Source: Methanosarcina sp.
GTDB lineage: Archaea > Halobacteriota > Methanosarcinia > Methanosarcinales > Methanosarcinaceae
Assembly: GCA_013331265.1 (NCBI GenBank)
Contig: DUGS01000149.1
Location: 9,707-15,566, forward strand
Reading direction: 5' to 3'
Length of the DNA: 5,860 bases
The notes beneath the pieces were generated by a model. The model made no database searches, was not told the DNA's origin, and saw nothing but the letters and a program-made list of their open reading frames with translations. Positions within the stretch are counted from its first letter, which is position 1; every line of letters starts with the position of its first letter. The position numbers were made by a program, and so were the translations under genes. This document shows, one piece after another, positions 4,775 through 5,860 of this stretch.

Positions 4775-4813
4775 ATCAAATCATTTCTTATCTCTCCGGA
4801 GGCATTTTTTTAG

Positions 4814-5842
4814 ATGGCAGCAGTTAAAGCGGGTATTTTAGGCGCCACAGGCGCTGTAGGGCAGAGATTTGTAGAAGCACTTGCAAACCACCCATGGTTT
4901 GAGATAACAGCCCTTGCAGCATCCGAAAGGAGCGCCGGCAAAACATATAAAGAAGCAGCAGGCTGGAGGCTGGATAAAGCCATGCCGGAAAGCGTCGAAA
5001 ACATAGAAGTTGTCCCTGTAGACCCGAAAGCCGTTGATGCTGATGTGGTCTTTTCGGCTCTTCCTGCAGATCTTGCCCTTACAGTGGAATCCGAGTTTGC
5101 AAAAGCCGGGTTTGCAGTCGCAAGCAATGCATCGTCCTACAGGATGGAAAAAGACATTCCCCTGGTAATTCCTGAAGTAAACCCCGAACACCTGGGACTC
5201 ATCGAAATCCAGCAGGACACAAGGGGCTGGGACGGATACATCATTACAAACCCCAACTGTTCCACAATTGTCATGACACTTACCTTAAAGCCCCTCATGC
5301 AGTTCGGGCTTGAAACCATACAGGTAGCCACAATGCAGGCTATTTCCGGAGCAGGTTTTTCCGGGGTTTCAGCCATGGCGATCTATGACAATGTAATTCC
5401 CTACATAGGGAGCGAAGAGAAGAAGATGGAAACTGAACCCTTAAAGCTCCTCGGGGAATTTAATGGCTCCGAAGTTGTGCCTGCAGATATAAAATTCAGT
5501 GCCTCCTGTAACAGGGTGCCTGTAATCGACGGGCACACAGAAGCTATATGGGCAGGCATGAGAGACAAACCCACGCCTGAAGAGGTAAGGGAAGCTTTCC
5601 TGAAATTCGACCCCAAACTTGGAGAACTCCCCTCAGAACCGGCTAAAGCCCTTATAGTAAGGGATGAAGCAGACAGACCACAGCCGCGCCTCGACCGCAA
5701 TATGGGAAAAGGCATGAGTGTTTCTGTGGGCAGGATCAGAGAAGGGATCCGCTACACCGCAATGGGGCACAATACAATCCGCGGCGCTGCAGGTGCAAGT
5801 GTCCTCAATGCAGAACTCCTGCACTCGATGGGCAAGCTCTGA
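4814..5842 (+). CDS. asd: Aspartate-semialdehyde dehydrogenase
   Basis: 342 residues, the usual length. The enzyme reduces L-4-aspartyl phosphate with NADPH to aspartate semialdehyde in the cytoplasm, the branch point to lysine (diaminopimelate), threonine and methionine. In methanogens the product also feeds homocysteine formation and an alternative route to aromatic amino acids. Visible motifs: nucleotide-binding GATGAVG (10-16), ASNASSYRM (103-111), catalytic cysteine C149 in NPNCST (146-151), SGAGFSG (178-184), EEKKMETEP (201-209) with substrate-binding acidic residues, and RVPVIDGHTE (234-243) with the catalytic histidine H241. The compact form with EIQQ and no long insert is the archaeal/fungal-type enzyme. 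Start: ATG with GGAGG at 4798-4802. No clear separate TATA box is seen in the 94-base gap after the ferredoxin; the TTTTATCA at 4771-4778 and the T-rich loop of the terminator are weak candidates. The gene is complete and ends 18 bases before the window edge, so any downstream lysine-pathway partner is out of view. Confidence 0.95.
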   Translation: MAAVKAGILGATGAVGQRFVEALANHPWFEITALAASERSAGKTYKEAAGWRLDKAMPESVENIEVVPVDPKAVDADVVFSALPADLALTVESEFAKAGFAVASNASSYRMEKDIPLVIPEVNPEHLGLIEIQQDTRGWDGYIITNPNCSTIVMTLTLKPLMQFGLETIQVATMQAISGAGFSGVSAMAIYDNVIPYIGSEEKKMETEPLKLLGEFNGSEVVPADIKFSASCNRVPVIDGHTEAIWAGMRDKPTPEEVREAFLKFDPKLGELPSEPAKALIVRDEADRPQPRLDRNMGKGMSVSVGRIREGIRYTAMGHNTIRGAAGASVLNAELLHSMGKL

Positions 5843-5860
5843 GTTCAAATAAGGCTTCAA

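Noticed and set aside
4444..4779. Minus-strand 111-codon frame across the ferredoxin gene
   Set aside because: It lies antisense to a certain ferredoxin and its terminator; the hydrophobic look comes from reading T-rich spacer and the acidic codons backwards.
4814..5842. Asd as part of a ferredoxin operon
   Set aside because: A perfect 11-bp terminator stem with a T-rich tail separates them, and no functional link is apparent; read-through remains possible but is not supported by the sequence.

Overview
The window looks like chromosomal DNA of a methanogenic archaeon of the genus Methanosarcina or a close relative. The evidence is moderate-GC genes set in very AT-rich spacers, archaeal TATA boxes upstream of genes, strong GGAGG-type ribosome binding sites, and a 60-residue 2[4Fe-4S] ferredoxin that reads like the Methanosarcina acetate-pathway ferredoxin. 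Species assignment is from memory of protein families, not from a search.

Layout. A radical SAM protein of biotin-synthase-related type lies on the minus strand (139-1134), with a foldable AT-rich 3' end at 36-133. Divergent from it is a small secreted lipoprotein with a TTG start (1396-1902), closed by a hairpin terminator. A spacer of about 800 bases (1976-2784) follows with no convincing gene. It holds three separate sets of short tandem repeats (18-bp x3, 16-bp x2, 9-bp x2), then a nested palindrome, a 12-bp palindrome and a GAAA-loop hairpin, and ends in the promoter of a CobW/P47K-type (COG0523) GTPase gene. I place that gene's start at ATG 2785, because an upstream in-frame TTG at 2737 falls at or before the predicted transcription start.

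The right half is all on the plus strand: the GTPase (2785-3843), a small winged-helix protein (3984-4292) with a perfect 14-bp tandem duplication in its leader, the ferredoxin (4537-4719) with its own promoter, long foldable leader and strong terminator, and aspartate-semialdehyde dehydrogenase, asd (4814-5842), complete to its stop codon 18 bases before the window ends.

How they fit together. The ferredoxin would serve low-potential electron transfer in methanogenesis and CO dehydrogenase/acetyl-CoA chemistry. Asd supplies aspartate semialdehyde for lysine, threonine, methionine/homocysteine and possibly aromatic amino acids. The GTPase is a probable metal-delivery protein, and the winged-helix protein a possible regulator of a neighbour. 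Terminators and separate promoters suggest mostly single-gene transcription units rather than one operon. I see no mobile element, CRISPR array, tRNA or rRNA. The least explained material is the 1976-2710 spacer, the structured ferredoxin leader, and the extra C-terminal cysteine triplet of the radical SAM protein.
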